A stretch of DNA of 64,000 bases from Rhododendron vialii (GCF_030253575.1 NC_080559.1:28546501-28610500), one strand, 5' to 3'; numbered from the stretch's first letter, positions 33,259 through 46,828 are shown. Numbers and translations: made by a program. Notes: a model not told the origin generated them from the letters alone.

Positions 33259-35640
33259 GGGACTATTATTATTATTATTTTTTTTTTTGCTGTCATCTGG
33301 ATTTGAGATGTAAATTCCAGTACTTTCTCTCATCTCTCCCTGGAGTTCATTTCTTGGAAATCGAAATGCATGGAAAGGGTTGCAATTTGCTATTATTCCT
33401 TGGGTAAATACCGTTTTTTGTCTGGATTTGTGATGTAAATTATGGTGATTCCATTTTTCATTGGAAGAATAATCTGCGTGCGTGTGTGTGTGTCAAGTTC
33501 ATTATGGAAATTACACTGTATGGAAAAGGTTGCAATTGCTATAAAGTATTCTTCACATACAGTCAGTTTGAGCACAAGTGATTTGGAAATAAGTGGAACC
33601 TTGTTTTAGGAAAACTGGGCAAAAGTAGAATAGGAAAGAAGAATGGTGATGTTTGTGTGATAGAATAGCACCGAAGTGAATGTCATTCCACTATGGTTTT
33701 ACCAAAAAAATGTAAACCTTGCAATCCAAATTTATTCCATTTTTATGTGGCTCATTACTTCAATTTGCCGTTGTCAAAAGACTACAGTTGAAGCAGTCTT
33801 GAGTCTTGACATCCGATGATTTCGCTTTTCAAGATTCGAATCATTTACTTGATGATGATGACGTGCAAGCCTACTTTCAAGAATTGAGCTACAAATAATC
33901 TCCATGTATATTTAAGTGAACAGTTTGGCGAGGCATCCTCGTGCTAGGAGGATGCCTATTCTTGATATGGTATATACCACATCAGGCTTCGAAGTAAATA
34001 ACTTTCTGCAGTTCCCATTAGGACACTGAAATTTAGCATGCTTCCTGTGAACCTGACGCTGGTGGGTAATTACGGCAGCAAGATTATCAAGCGCACTGCA
34101 ATCACAAAGATTATAGAATTCGTTTGTATCACGACAAAGATCTCTTCTTCATTTTCAGAAACATTACTGCAGGGAGAGAGAGAGAGAAGAGACGGTGTGG
34201 TAAAGAGAGTGAGAGAGATGGTGAAGGCGGAGGCTCACGATGGAGGCGACGGCTTCATTTTTCAGATTTGGACTTCTGGTCTGGAGTGTTTGGAACGAGG
34301 AAGAAGTATTTTATACCTAGGGTTGCAGCTGGAGTATTGTACTTAGGTAGGGTGGGGGGTTTTACCGAACACCGACCTGAGAATTGATTTCTACAAAGAT
34401 TTGAACCTGTATATTAGCGCTTGCACGTACCTGAAGGCACGATTAGAAGGATTTGGTAAGCTTCAAGTGTCCTAAGCATACCTTAAGTTCCGGCTCAACT
34501 TGATATTGAGTTGCAATAACCGAATCGTTCAAATTAATTATGTACCAATTAGAAGACATTTGTGAATCCTAACCATCAATCGTCCATAATTTTCAGGAAT
34601 TAAACACCACGTTCAGGCATATGATTTTTCATTGTTCGCCGTACCTAAATGAATTGCCCTCCCTGATGATTTTTTTCTAGTAACTCAGTAAGCTTCACCC
34701 TTGTGAAACTATGGTCTTGATTCTTAATATTTTCTCCCTATTGAACAAATCATTGTCATAATTAAACCTAATTGATATGACGATCTCAAGTTCACATTTT
34801 CTGTGGGGTCTACCATTAAGTGTATGGACCCCACAGGAACGTGTGGTTGTAAAGTGGTCCGGAGTGTCACATGGCGGTACTCCCGGATTATCGAATAATT
34901 TCTCGAAAAATTATGACTTTTACCCAACTATTTTTGGAAATATCCAAGATCCATGCACCACCACCTAAAAAAGATAAAATATCGTACAATTGAGGTTAAT
35001 TTGCAATGAGTTTAATTATTTTCGCAAAAGATTTAGTTAATAAAACTGTAATTTCTCTGACATGAGATAGTTCAAGCAACAAGGATCCATACAAGCTTTT
35101 AAGGAGCCACATGACATGAGCTAGAATCGATTTTACAGCGGCCACGAGCGGTCCTCATAATCCATGTAAAGTGTAAAGCAATGAAGACTTCACTTGGACC
35201 TGGTACAAACAAAGAAAATAAAGTGAAGAAGAGGTCCAAATTTCAAAGATAGAACTGAAGCAAAACTTACGCTGCTTAATCTCTTGCTTGGAGGAATAAA
35301 CTAGGGATGAAATACTTAAGCAACTAAAAGCTGAAGTTTTACTTACAGTCAATTCATTAGACAACTTTTGAAGGTGCTGTGTCAAGTATTAAACTACTGG
35401 AACCTTCATCGAATTTTCCATTAAGATCTCCGCCGAAAATACAAATATAATCCATCAATGTGGTGTTGCCCCAAAAAAGCACCCCAGCCATCCTCTTCTC
35501 TTGAAAAGTAATCTCTTCTTCTCGAGCACTAATTGTTAAGTGCTCCTGAAACAGAACGTACATTCCATCACAATATAAATGAAAGAGGCCAGAGATTACT
35601 GTTCATGTTTGTTTGTGATTCACACTTGGGCAAAAGCGTT
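33259..35640. other. Intergenic, GNA1 to coiled-coil gene
   Basis: GNA1 3' flank, then GA-rich and AT-rich DNA. The frames at 34038-34387 overlap a GAGAGAGA tract and have no domain. The segment 34820-34905 (CGGTACTCCCGGATTA core) matches the insert within the decayed duplicate at about 19890-19970, so it is a dispersed repeat. Confidence 0.45.
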
Positions 35641-35803
35641 GTTTGAACTTCTTTGAAGCAAGGATATTGCAAGAATTCATCGGCTAGATACTTTACATAC
35701 CTCTATTGGAAAAAAAAATGGAAGAAGGTACTTTACATAACCAGCAGGTCCCAAAAAAAAAGAACAAGCTTATTTTAGTGAGGCTGTGAAAAGATTTGAG
35801 TTG

Positions 35804-38800
35804 TTAGACATTGTAATGAAGCAAAGCTTCCATCTCTGGTAGCATCTGTTTGGAATCTCGAGCTCTAGTGTTTGTACTATTAGGAGGGGAGTTCATGTTG
35901 TGTGTTCGCCAGGGCCAACATATGCGCCTCACTTTGCGTCTACTGCGTTCTCTGCTTTCCACTTCTTCTAATTGTTTTGTTAGCTCCTCAATCCTCTCAT
36001 TGAGTCCTGCAGCTCTACTGTCTGCCAACTGGAGAGACCTCTCTGCTGCTGCTTGAGCAGCCATTGCAGCATCAGCGAGTTCCTCTTTAAGCTTTAATTT
36101 GCCATTTGAGATGTCCAAAGCAGCCTTTGTTTTCTCCAACTCTTGTTTCAAAATCGATACCTGGTCCAGTTTCAATGGAGTAGCATTTGAGTTTTGTCAT
36201 CCATAGAACGTAATTGGAGAAAATAACAATACGGCATGACTCAAAAGTGTTCTCTTTCTTTCTTTTTTAAAAATCTACCTTCATTTTTTTGCCAAAGAAG
36301 CCTCAAATAACTCAATGTAATTCATGAAAAATGTGTATGCATTAAACTTAATTCTTACGACTTTGTCACGTTCTTCAACTACATTCTTTCCAGCTTCCAC
36401 TTCCAACTCACAAGCTTCCCTCCATCTGGAAACCTCTTCTTCAGTTTCTTTTATTTCCATCAGGATTTCCTCAACCTTAAGAAAGAGAATACAGAAGAAG
36501 ATGTGTATGGATGAAAACTCCAAATGTTTTAGGTAAGGGATGCACACAACATAGGCATCAGATATTATACAAAACAAGTAACTTACATTTTGTGTTAACA
36601 TCGTCTCTCTATCTTCCAGCTCTTTTATGTACAATGTATTCTCTGCAATTTTCTGAGCTTGTTTCTCCATAAGAGTCTGTAGGCGCTCGGTATCTGACCT
36701 GGGATAGAATGGTTCACTAAGACATAACCAGATAAATGAAACTCCAGGCAGGTTTAAAAAATATGACAGTGCCCTTTCTAATCTCTGTCAAACAACATTT
36801 AGCACACTATAGAGGGATAATGAAGCAAAGATTCCTAATTCCTTTGTCTGTTTAGGAAATGGGTTTTTCAACAAGCTGCCAGACGATGAGGAAGCACTTA
36901 AGGGTCAATCATAGTGTACTCAACGAGATGGAATGTGGCTGTCATAAAGCGTCCTAGTGCTATCCAACCACTTAAGACAACAAAAGGATCAAAGACAACT
37001 AAGATAGCATTTGGATAATTGAATGTTATCTCTCAATTGATTCATTATTTCCAAAACAGTTCAAATTTTTCTACCAAACCTTGAAAGACATCAAGAAGAT
37101 CTAAAGACAGGAATGAGACCTGAAGTATCAGATTTTGTTTAAAGAAGCTAAATCAATGATGGAATCTTGTACCAACTTCAAAGATTAATAAAACTTTCTT
37201 TTGGTGTTTAAAAAAAAATCGACGGAATCATGTTTTAGAATATTGCAGGCAACAAGACTCAAATAACAGACAGAAGGGAGAGGCAGAGGTGAGGCCACAG
37301 CCTCCTCAAAAGTCATAATATTTCTCATAAGAGGTTGAGTAATGTAGGATGGATTCCAAATGCACGCATTAATTGTCCTCAGATTTTCATGAAGGGTTTG
37401 TCATCTTGTAGCAAATAGAGAATACTAACTATATCAAAGCGGTAGTGGTTGTTCTATGATGGCACCAGCTGTATGGGCTTTTGGAGTCACATCTTGGATG
37501 GCATAAAAAACAAGACACCGGTAACCATCTAAGTATGTTTTCCTCGTAAAATGCTTGCTGCTGAGTTTCTACTGGAGAGGCATCGAGTGGTGCATATCAC
37601 AATCTACTAAAGAGGCATTAGGAGGCTTCTACTGAAATGATCCAAATGAAAAGATTATGCTTGATGGGTTCTTGTTAGACTTTATCCCACATCGCTCATC
37701 AAAGCCACCCAAACTTAGTTAATATATTCTAGAAGCTACTCCACCTATAGCCAACTGGTTTTAGGTAGGAACCCTCCAAGAAATAGAGTCTTGTCCAAAA
37801 GCCTAGCTCTAAGACCACATTAAAGCATCCACCTCTATACTAGCTTTCGAGGTGATAATTAACCGATGTGGGACAAATTCCAACAGGTTCATTACACTGG
37901 TGCATATCACAATCTAAATGGGTGAATTAGGTTCCAATCCAATAGTTGCTTTCCTCGAAGCCTACCTTTGCATATAGGCAGTGTAGTAGGCTGAATGTAA
38001 TCATGCTGACCTACTCTCATTCGAGCCTAGGCCGAGACTGCGCCGAGGGAGACGGCCGTATTCCTGAATCCCAAGTTCGGCGATGACCGGAGCCGGGGGA
38101 GGTCCCCACCGCTTACCCAACGCCTCAGCCGAAGAAAGAGCCCTCCAGCTCAGTTGAGAGTGAGATCGTTGACATGGTCACCTCCTCCCCCCTTCGAGTC
38201 ACTTGCCTTTGGGCTCGGCCAAGGGTGAGGCTCGGCTAACCGCGGCACCACGTGCCACTCCACGCGCTGAAGCCGTTATGCCAAGGAATGATGATGGGCG
38301 CACATGGGGGTGCCAGCTCATACCAAAAACGGTTACCAAATCTTATCGGTGACGTCACAATGACATCAGCCGACCCGTGCAAGGCACATGCCCGTACTTG
38401 GAGAGCAAGCCAAGCAGACTCTATAAATACCAAAGGATAGCAGCCCTAAAAGGTACATGCTTCTACGCACTAAAAGCCTAGTCTCTCGCTTTACTCTCTG
38501 CACATTCTCATCCTCTCGCCGGAGGGCCTTGCCGGGCAACCCCAGCCAGGTCTTAGTCGTGCGTTCACTGTGCAGGTTATGGCAAGAAAGCTAGGCAACC
38601 CTTGAACCAACAGAGGAGAAACTCAGATCAAGGATCAACGGGCCATACAGGCAGCTCTAGATAATATTTAAAGCATAACAACGGTTCTCTCAAAGTTTGA
38701 GATGTTGTCATTGATGAAAAAAATCTCCTTTCCCAACTCTTCTGAAAAGTTCTTGTGCCATGTATGTAAACCAAAAAGGGGCATGTGAGGCAAGAAAAGA

Positions 38801-41066
38801 AAGAGAAAAACACTTCATTGTTTAATTACTTTTACGACTTAAGGTACTGAAAATGATGTAAAGTATGCAGATTAGGGAAGAAAGCTACAGGTAAAAAGAG
38901 GCCGGCTAGTATATTCTCCATCTGTTAGACCCAAGGGAGTGTCCAGACTCCCAGAATTACAAATCTAGTTAGTTCATGCCATTTTGTAAGTCAAATTTGT
39001 ATCTTTCAAGTTTCTACATAGTAATCTCATTGACATGCACCCAAAAGAATGATATTGTCATTGATGCATGAAAAAACATAAACCATACTTCAGAAAAGCA
39101 GAGCATTAAGTAATTTAGTTTGATGATAAATACCTAGACTCCTCCAAAGATCTCCTCAATTGTGTAATTTCAAGTCGTAAATTTTTCATTATCCTCTCTA
39201 CAGTTGAGGCCTGCCAAGAAATTACAGAAATAAAGCCAGTGATTTTTCATAGCAAGATGCTTGCATCTCATATGTCCAGATGAATTGATTCTGTATAACT
39301 ACTTTCAATTGAAGCCACAAAACTGGAAAAGAAAAAAAAGTTCATGTTTCCAAAGACTGAGTTATGCTCTGCTTTTATCTTCATTCCACAAACACAATCG
39401 TCCAAACATTTGGTGCAACACGAAGTATGACTGCCTCCAAAATGTGGAGAAAAAGGACTGAATGCACTGATTGAAAGCTAGCACGTTGAGAAGTGTACAT
39501 GCCATAGCCGCTGAAACTTCAAAGATTACCTTCATTCATAGAATACTTTTCCAAAATGAAGTTTGTGCATGTGTGCTTGCTTGAGGCCCAAAATGAAGTT
39601 TGTGCATGTGTGCTTGCTTGTGAGTTGTGACAAGGGGCCTCGGTGGAAATTGCCCTCATCAATGTTTAAGAAAGACAATCAAATCCACCAAAAACTTCTT
39701 GACCATGACATACATATGCTTTAAAGTATTCCCGTGCCAGAGCGTGTTAAAAGAGTTGTGCCTCCGTTGGAAGTTGGTTTGGGTATCGAGATGTAATGTC
39801 ATCCTATAAAGTTGTTCAGCGTTACAACTCAAGCCTCAGTTGGAGTTTTAGATGGGGAATGTCTATGCAATAGGAGATTACGATGATGGCTAAAGCGTGC
39901 CTGGTTCACAAAAGTCCCATCTCTAAAATCAGCCAGAGCTATGTATGTGATCATAAGCACAAGCGCATACACAAACAGAAATACTACTAAAAATTTACAA
40001 AACAGAAAGACTACTACAAATTTTGGTATGTAAAGAATGAGAAGCCGAATAATACCAGACTCACAACCTCCTCTTCGCACTCACTTCCATCCGACTTATT
40101 ACCCGAATTAACGCTCGAAGTATCTGATACCGGTTGTTCATTAGTTCCAGCCCCCATCATAAACCCAAACCCCACCTTCTGTAAACCTCTCTCTGCAATC
40201 TGCAATATCGCCACCCTCTTCTGATCACTGTTATAACTATTCCCTTTAAGTTTATTCAAACTCTTCTCCACTGCCTCTTTCTCCACCAAAGCAATCCTAA
40301 GTAAGCTGTTTATGTCCCGATTCTCCTCCGTCAAACTCACCACACTGCTCTCCAGCTCCCTCTTCTCCTTCTTCCTCGTCTCTACAAATGCGCTCGCCTT
40401 CACCTCCACAATAATTACAAGCCTCGAAACCGCATTCACTTCCCGTAAATTATCCCTAATATCTTCTTCTAATTCCGTTTCTCCTTCACCTTCACCTTCT
40501 TCATCCACAAACCTTTCAACGTTGTCTTCACTTAGGCTCTCAATTACCCTAACCAAACACTCCTTAGCCGATTTCACCATGCCCAAACGCTCCGATAAAA
40601 CCCTAACTCTCTCACTCTTCTCGTCCAGTAAAACCCTAACTCTCTCTCTAGAACCCTCCAGTTCACTCCTAATTCCTTCTTTCTCCTTAAATTCCTCATC
40701 AACCCTCCTCTCCAACTCCACCTCGCGCTCTCTCGACAAGGTCCTGACCCCACGAAGCTCTTCGAGAATACTTTCTCTCTCCTCCGATGAATCCTCGAGG
40801 GCCTTCTCTAGCTCCTCGTTGTGCTTCAAAACCTCGTCGTTTTGCTGCTCGAGCAGGGACAGTCTCTCCTCCGTCGACGCGTGTTCCGCTTGAAGGTTAT
40901 GGTAATCGCGGCGAAGGGCTTCGAGTTGGGCGACGAGCGATTCGTTTTCGAGTCGCGATTCGGTGAGGTCGTCGGTGAGTTTGTGGTCGGCGATTGGGAG
41001 ATCTTCGTCATCGCTGGCCTCGATGATTTGAGTGTCGGAAGAAGATGAGGTTTCGGTCGGGTCCAT
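35804..41066 (-). CDS. Coiled-coil protein, At3g49055-like
   Basis: Five minus-strand exons, 41066-40056, 39210-39134, 36698-36587, 36475-36359 and 36160-35804, join in frame to 557 residues. The start is followed by an acidic Ser-rich head (MDPTETSSSSDTQIIEASDD). Residues from about 35 to 260 are almost wholly heptad coiled coil (LEALRRDYHNLQAEH, then LEKALEDSSEERESILEEL), followed by a loop with GFGFMMGAG, further coiled coil (ERIMKNLRLEITQLRRSLEE, ELADAAMAAQAAAERSLQLA) and a short basic tail with RRKVRRICWPWR. It matches my memory of the uncharacterised plant protein At3g49055. No enzyme motif or membrane segment. A structural or cytoskeletal role is possible but not shown. Intron 2 (36699-39133) holds two LTR-type inserts. 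Confidence 0.88.
37672..37885. mobile_element. Short solo LTR (TRIM-like) in intron, 5 bp target duplication
   Basis: The ends TGTTAGACTTTATCCCACAT and, inverted, TGTTGGAATTTGTCCCACAT bound a 214 bp insert with GGTTC on both sides (37667-37671 and 37886-37890). The size, ends and duplication fit a small solo LTR of a TRIM-type element. It is non-coding. Confidence 0.75.
38016..38610 (+). mobile_element. GC-rich LTR-like insert in intron (fossil)
   Basis: A sharply GC-richer block in an AT-rich intron. It contains a TATAAATA box at about 38419-38427 and a leader-like CT-rich stretch after it. This looks like an LTR promoter region, probably of a Ty3/gypsy element. No protein domain is present and the exact borders and target duplication were not found. 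Confidence 0.45.
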
Positions 41067-41350
41067 GATCCGGAGCGGATTCGATGTTCAGATTTTTTCA
41101 TGCTCGGGGATAGGGAAAGAGGTGGAGAGAGAGAGAGAAGGAAGGGTGGAGAGAGAGAAGGAAGGTTTTACCTACCAGTCTTTGTAGGACGAGGGAAGCA
41201 TGAATCTACAAGTCAAGGTGAGTTTTGGCGCGGAAATTGATTTTCGTTGATAAATTTTCCGCAATTACGACATTTTTATGGGGATAATTTTCTATTGAAA
41301 TTAACCAGGGTTTAACTCGTTTGGCCACTCTTGTACATTGTGTATGATAG
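41067..41350 (-). promoter_or_regulatory. Promoter/5' UTR region of the coiled-coil gene
   Basis: The 100 bp before the start codon (minus strand) are CT-rich, including GAGAGAGAGAG on the plus strand at 41125-41140, typical of plant 5' UTRs. No clear TATA box. Confidence 0.4.
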
Positions 41351-43772
41351 AGTAAAATCTAGGGTCCATAATATTCAAAAAATAATTAAGAAGGATGAGA
41401 TTAATGGACCATCAACAACGAGATTAAGTGGAGAATCTAAATTGGTGAAAGAATCTAAGGTTAATAGTAGGAAACAAATCTTGACAAGAACTCTATATCT
41501 CAACTAGATCTGGAATCAAATGTGGCATCTCTCTAGAAAGAGTATTTCTCTCTTCACCTTTGAATCCATCTAATCGTCCCCTAAAATGTGGGGATGCCCT
41601 ATTTACAAAAAAACTTGACCTCTATTTTTTAGGTTGAGTGGACTAAAAAAACTCTGGAGATCGCGGATATTCCTTTTGTATTATCAGGCCGCGGTCCTCA
41701 CGACACTCGTGGTAGTCCCACGAGTGCTACTCTGCAAGAACCTTTCTGCGGCATTTTCCTATTCTTTAGCCACTGAACCACTAGATTTTCAGTAATCCCA
41801 AATAAGTGGGGCATGGTCAAGGCCTACCTTGGTTCTACCATTGCCACTATCAGGTATGGTCAAGTCTTGGCTATGCCTCGCCATTTCCGTTAAGCGGCAT
41901 GATCATGACTCATGTTCTCGGTTTTGCCATTATCGAGACCAAGCCTCTAATGGATCCTCCTCGGGTCTTGCCAAGTCGATTTTAGCGGAATATTATCCGG
42001 GCCAAGTTGTTTAGAGTGCCAACATTTTTTTGTGTCATGTCCAAGACATCGGGGAGTCACGATCGGTCTCCTGTCGGCATCTCTTAACCAAATTGGGTCG
42101 CACTCAAGGTTATGGCTTGCGGCCAAGGCCATTACTCGTGGCTAATGCCATGGCTCACGACCAAGGTTTGTGAAAACTTTATATCCATCTCAAAGCCAAT
42201 TGGCAATGAGTGGAGAGGTCTCAGATGTTATTAAGTGATCACTCATTCCACTCTCAAGCAATATGGAATTCATTTTCTTAACATCCCCCCTCACTTGCAG
42301 CCACGTTTGAAGTCTGTCACGTGTGGCCACGTTTCTACAATGTTAACGCGGCCAAGGCCAAAGCTGAGGTGGCTAAGGACAGGGTGGCCAAGGCTGTGGC
42401 TTGTGGCTCGCACTCATGGCTTGTGGCCTTGGCTAGCAACCAGACAAACTCATTTGGTAGCCAAGTCATATAGTTGGCTAGGTCATTCGGTTCTTGGCTT
42501 TTAGCAGCCAGGCGTTTGGTCTTGGCCTTTTGGTAGCCAAGTCTTTCGGCCAAGCTAGGCGTTTTCGGTTCTAGGTCATTCAGCTGGCTAAGTCAGTGTG
42601 GCCAAGCCACGTGGCAAGCTATTCGCCCAAGGCATTCGGTTGGAGATGGGTTTCTTGGCTAAAAGGCTCATGAGTTGGGCAACTTTGGTTTGGGGTCGCC
42701 ACTTGTCTCAATAGTTGTTTCGAGCAATGTGCCACTTGTCGTCTCGGTCAACGTGTCATGTGATCAAATTATTTTATCCTCTTTACACTTCTAATTGGGA
42801 GGTCAAGGAATTAGATATTGCCGAAGCCAAAAACCGATCATTTCACTCAATTACTTTAAAGAGAAATAATTTCAACGCTCCTTTCATAAACAACACCCTA
42901 TTTTATTATGTTTAATAGGCAATTTTGTGACCGATTGGCAGATTCTTCTTTCGTTTTTTTTTTTTAATCGGATTTGTTTTGCATTGTTCATTGTTTTAGT
43001 CGAACATTAATAATGTCCCATATTAATGTCGGCCCTTAAATGGGTCTTGGAAGTTGGAACAGTTGTGCTTATCCGGCGTTCAGACTTCAGGGTTGCGTAT
43101 ACGTAAGGAAATCTGATTATACTCTTACAAAAAGTCAACTGGGATGATCGTAACTAGTGTGCATGTAATGATCATAATAAGCACTGATGAGCGTACGTAA
43201 CACGGGTTGGTCAAGTTTCTTTTTTTTAATAACCGGATGTCCATGTTAACTTGCGCATATTTTGATTAATTCGGGAGTCTAAAAACGAATGGGCAAATTC
43301 TCAAGTGATCCCAAAATTTAGATTTTTCACGCCCACTTGCTAAACGCGTTGGGGTTACCCGGGTTGGTAAAGTTTACCCAGGCTCGGCCAAAACTTGATA
43401 AACATTGTTTTTCTCTTAGGAAAATATGAAGGGTGAACTGTGATAACCCAATTTTTTTTTCAAAAAGAAATTTTTAAAACCCTTCTTGACATTTCTGTCA
43501 CCGCTACTAGATTCAAAACAATTATATTTTTTTTTACCATCGACAGTAGCTTTTGAGAATTTATCTCTGAATGAAATCCGAGCAGCGTAAATAATCTGGG
43601 GCTGAATACAGAGTTATCGGCTAGATTTTTCCAAACTAGCTCGCACTGTCGGCAAAGATTTTTTTTGGCCGACTGATGAAGTCTCGAGACTTCTTCATTA
43701 ATGCAAACCAATAATTTGGCAGACAAGGCAGTAGTGGGAGGATATTAACTCATTAATTACAAAAATGATAGA
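41351..43772. repeat. Gene-free repeat region with GGCCAAGG-rich tract
   Basis: From 42090 to 42680 the DNA is dominated by imperfect repeats of GGCCAAGG/CTTGGCC, TTGGCTAA and TTCGGTT, unlike the AT-rich sides. It resembles the variable region of an LTR, but ends were not found. Frames here have low complexity and no domain. Confidence 0.5.
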
Positions 43773-44092
43773 GGTACAGAAATTTTGGGACCGAATCCGG
43801 ACCGACGGCCGCCGGCGAGCCATCTCCGGCCACCGGACGGCCGATCCGAGCCGTCCAAAAATTCTAAAAAAAAAAACCGAGGGGCCCCACGCGGGAATCA
43901 ACGTCATCCGAGGTGTGTAGGGTGCTTGATCGGAGCACCCCACCCTACACACCTCGGATGACGTTGATTCCCGCGTGGGGCCCCTCGGTTTTTTTTTTTA
44001 GAATTTTTGGACGGCTCGGATCGGCCGTCCGGTGGCCGGAGATGGCTCGCCGGCGGCCGTCGGTCCGGATTCGGTCCCAAAATTTCTGTACC
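43773..44092. mobile_element. GC-rich palindromic MITE, copy 2 (near-perfect 320 bp palindrome)
   Basis: From GGTACAGAAATTTTGGGACC at the left to its exact reverse complement at the right, the two arms match almost base for base around a small centre (near 43925-43940). The arms contain GGCCACCGGACGGCCGATCC, CCGAGGGGCCCCACGCGGG and CCTACACACCTCGGATGACG. The same core is in copies 1 and 3. Confidence 0.92.
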
Positions 44093-44162
44093 TGTAGTGT
44101 TACTCACTATTAATTATTTGGAGCTGGGCTACGTGGACTATCAAGTTTTCATTTGCTCAGCT

Positions 44163-44278
44163 TATAAATACTCTTCCTGAGTATTTATTTTTCCAACTAG
44201 CTAGAATTACAACATACAACAAATACTCTCTCACTCACTTAACCGAAGTTCTCTCTGCCATAATTCCCACTCAAACAC

Positions 44279-44316
<38 letters not shown>

Positions 44317-44440
44317 TACCCGTATAATCCGTCCCTCCTTTCCTCCTTGAAGGCACCCGCTCCGTCGAACCACACCACTTCAGCGTACCTCTTCGGCAAC
44401 ACACACTCTCTCTCTCTGAGGTGAGCAGTGTCGTCAGTTC
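44163..44440 (+). promoter_or_regulatory. Orphan promoter-like segment with CT-rich leader
   Basis: A TATAAATA box at 44163-44170 is followed by a leader with a 33 bp CT microsatellite (44282-44314) and a donor-like GAG/GTGAGC near 44419-44424. This is the usual look of a plant 5' UTR exon, but no coding exon follows. It lies just after the 320 bp palindrome. Confidence 0.35.
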
Positions 44441-46617
44441 TGACATTTGGATTGCCCTAACCCAATCTCATGCTTTGGTGCCCATTCATAATTAAGTCAT
44501 ACAAAATAAAAAAAAAATATACAAGTACAAAATAAAAAAAATCAAAATTACATTATTATTTTAGCTTGAATAACATAAAAAAATCAACATCAAAATATAA
44601 ATTCCGGTTATAGTGTTTTATGATTAGCACGATCCGATTCAAAGAAAATAAATTCTCCTTACATTTTTTGAAGCAAAATTTTCAATTGAGTTATTGTATT
44701 TTACTTATCCAAGAACTCGGGACCCTTTCCGCTAACTTTTGAGATTTTTAGTTGATATATGTGAGGAAAATGACCTATCGTAAAAAGTGTAAGAAGTTAA
44801 AAAAGCCCCAAATGCCTAAAAATGCTTTTAGTGGAACGGCATCTCATTTTCAATTGAAATCATAGACAATCTCTTTAATCTCTCTTGCAAAATGCTAGTT
44901 TGAAGGTAAAAATAAAAATCATGTTAGCTCGCTCGATTTGTGACTTTTTTTTTAATAAAATGTAAGAACATATCACTTATACATTATTGTTGTGTTTGTT
45001 AAATCAAAAATTTTCAACAAAGTAAGTTAATGTTCGCAATATTATGCATTAGGAGGGAAAATAAAACAAGGTAGAACAAAAGAGGAGGAAAAAGAGAAAG
45101 TGGCGCGGGAGGACCAAGAATTGAACGAGATCGGATCCCCTGTCCGACTCTTCTCGGCCGTTGATTTCGCAAATCAACGATTGAGATGAATCGAACAAGC
45201 CCCTATCCGGATGGGAGTGGAACAAGGGATCTCCTTCGGAATCGAACTTGGTCCACCCAAAACTTTAGCCGCTTGCATGACCACCGCACCATGGCAATCA
45301 CCTGTACCAGTATGGGAAACTTTTTGGTATCTATATGTTACTTAAATTTTTTTTTTTTTTTGGGGTTGCGGGGTTGCCCAAGATCGAGGGCTAGCAAGGC
45401 TTACCCCAGGGCCGACCCTAGAGGTGAGTTCTCTCTTTCTTATACGACTGCGACCACCACAACTCCACCACTAGTCACAACACCGCCACCCTCATGGTAC
45501 ACCACTACACGCTACCATTACCACCACCAATATCGTGTCACCATCTGTCGACCGCCATCGACGTCGGGCCACCTTTGGGTTGTCCCTTGACCTCCCCACT
45601 CCTCTAGTGAGCTCACCCGAAATCACTCGGCTCTCCCTCACTCTCCTCGTTTATAGGCTCTTTTTATTCTATAATGATAATAATAAGAAGGAAAAAGGTT
45701 ATATAATGAGCATAAGGTGAATGATTTTGGCAGCCATAAAATGATCGTAGGACACTCCTATATTTTACTTTGGACACCCCGATTATAATGGTAAAAATAT
45801 TCGAGATCGGTCCCGTATGACCATATACCCATTTCGGAGAATTTTTACAAGTCAAGAGGCTTAATCAAATTGGTTAAATAGGTCATTAATATTGTTGCGC
45901 AATTATGTGGTCAGGCAGGTGACGGTCAATAATTGTATTCATGGTGATTTGTGGTTCACTTGTCAAGTGAGTACGATATACCTTGGTTACATAATATTCT
46001 CTCAACTATTTTGTGATTATTTCTTTATTGCTGTGTTGAGTAAAAAAAAATTATGAATCGTGGAAAAAAAAAAGTTTCAAAATAAGCAAGCATGAGATTA
46101 ATCTAAAAAGGAAAAGTGGATAAAAGATTTTGGAGTAACATCTGGGCGAAGAGCTCTGATGAGCTATGTTGATATATTTTGGTGCCTACCAATGGATACT
46201 GCCGGGTATCCTTGATTGATTTGGATTTGATATCATCTCCCCCATTTGCTGCCGGCTTACCGCCCATGATGGATCTTTTTTGGTTTAACAGTTTCGAACC
46301 TGAAAATTGTTGTTGGATTCTGAATTCTATGATTTGCATATTTGAAACTTGCGTTGTGAAAATCACATGATTTTCGAGTTTGGAGACCTACATTTGATCT
46401 TGTTGAAAAGTTTATGATTATACCTATTTTATTTGATTAGTTCCAGCAATTATGTAATCTCTGTATATCGTATTTCTCACTGAAATGGTTATGTAGCCAC
46501 CCATTTCAGATCATTGCAAGATAAGCAGGTCTTTTCAATGATGGTGATTTTATTTACTTGGCTGTCAGACATTGGGGTTCGGATTGTTCTATAGAGACAA
46601 TTTTGGTGATTAGAACT
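44441..46617. other. Intergenic repeat-bearing region
   Basis: Around 45186-45310 the minus strand shows AAGTTCGATTCC (B box) and GCGGTGGTCATGCAAG (A-box-like), a tRNA-derived SINE-like unit. A poly-T/G-rich phrase at 45346-45370 follows. Frames at 46103-46370 on both strands have no recognisable domain. No gene supported. Confidence 0.4.
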
Positions 46618-46630
46618 TGCGCGATAGTTG

Positions 46631-46828
46631 TTTTTTTTTTGTTTTTTTGTTTTTGCCATGGCGATATACATTAGCAGGGGTTAGTGGGGGTGTTAGAGTT
46701 AGCACGGAGAGACCAGAAGCTATCCATAGCTCTGGTCCCCTAAAGGCCCTGCTCTCTGTGGGGCTCGAACCCAAGACCTTTCACAAAGGGGAGGCAATGA
46801 CTGACCAACTGCACTAAGCAGTGGTTGT
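46631..46828 (-). repeat. tRNA-derived SINE with exact target duplication
   Basis: On the minus strand it has an A box (TTAGTGCAGTTGGTCAG), a B box (GGGTTCGAGCCCC), a body, and an A-rich tail seen on the plus strand as T runs at 46631-46655. CGCGATAGTTG flanks it exactly at 46620-46630 and 46829-46839. A recent insertion. Confidence 0.93.

Noticed and set aside
40312-40893. 193-residue Ser-rich plus-strand ORF
   Set aside because: It is the antisense of exon 1 of the coiled-coil gene; the heptad-rich codons of that exon read as Ser and Leu on the other strand.
46103-46366. 87-residue minus-strand ORF beginning within MGGKPAANGGDDIKS
   Set aside because: No recognisable domain, no splice partners and repeat-rich surroundings; not supported as a gene.
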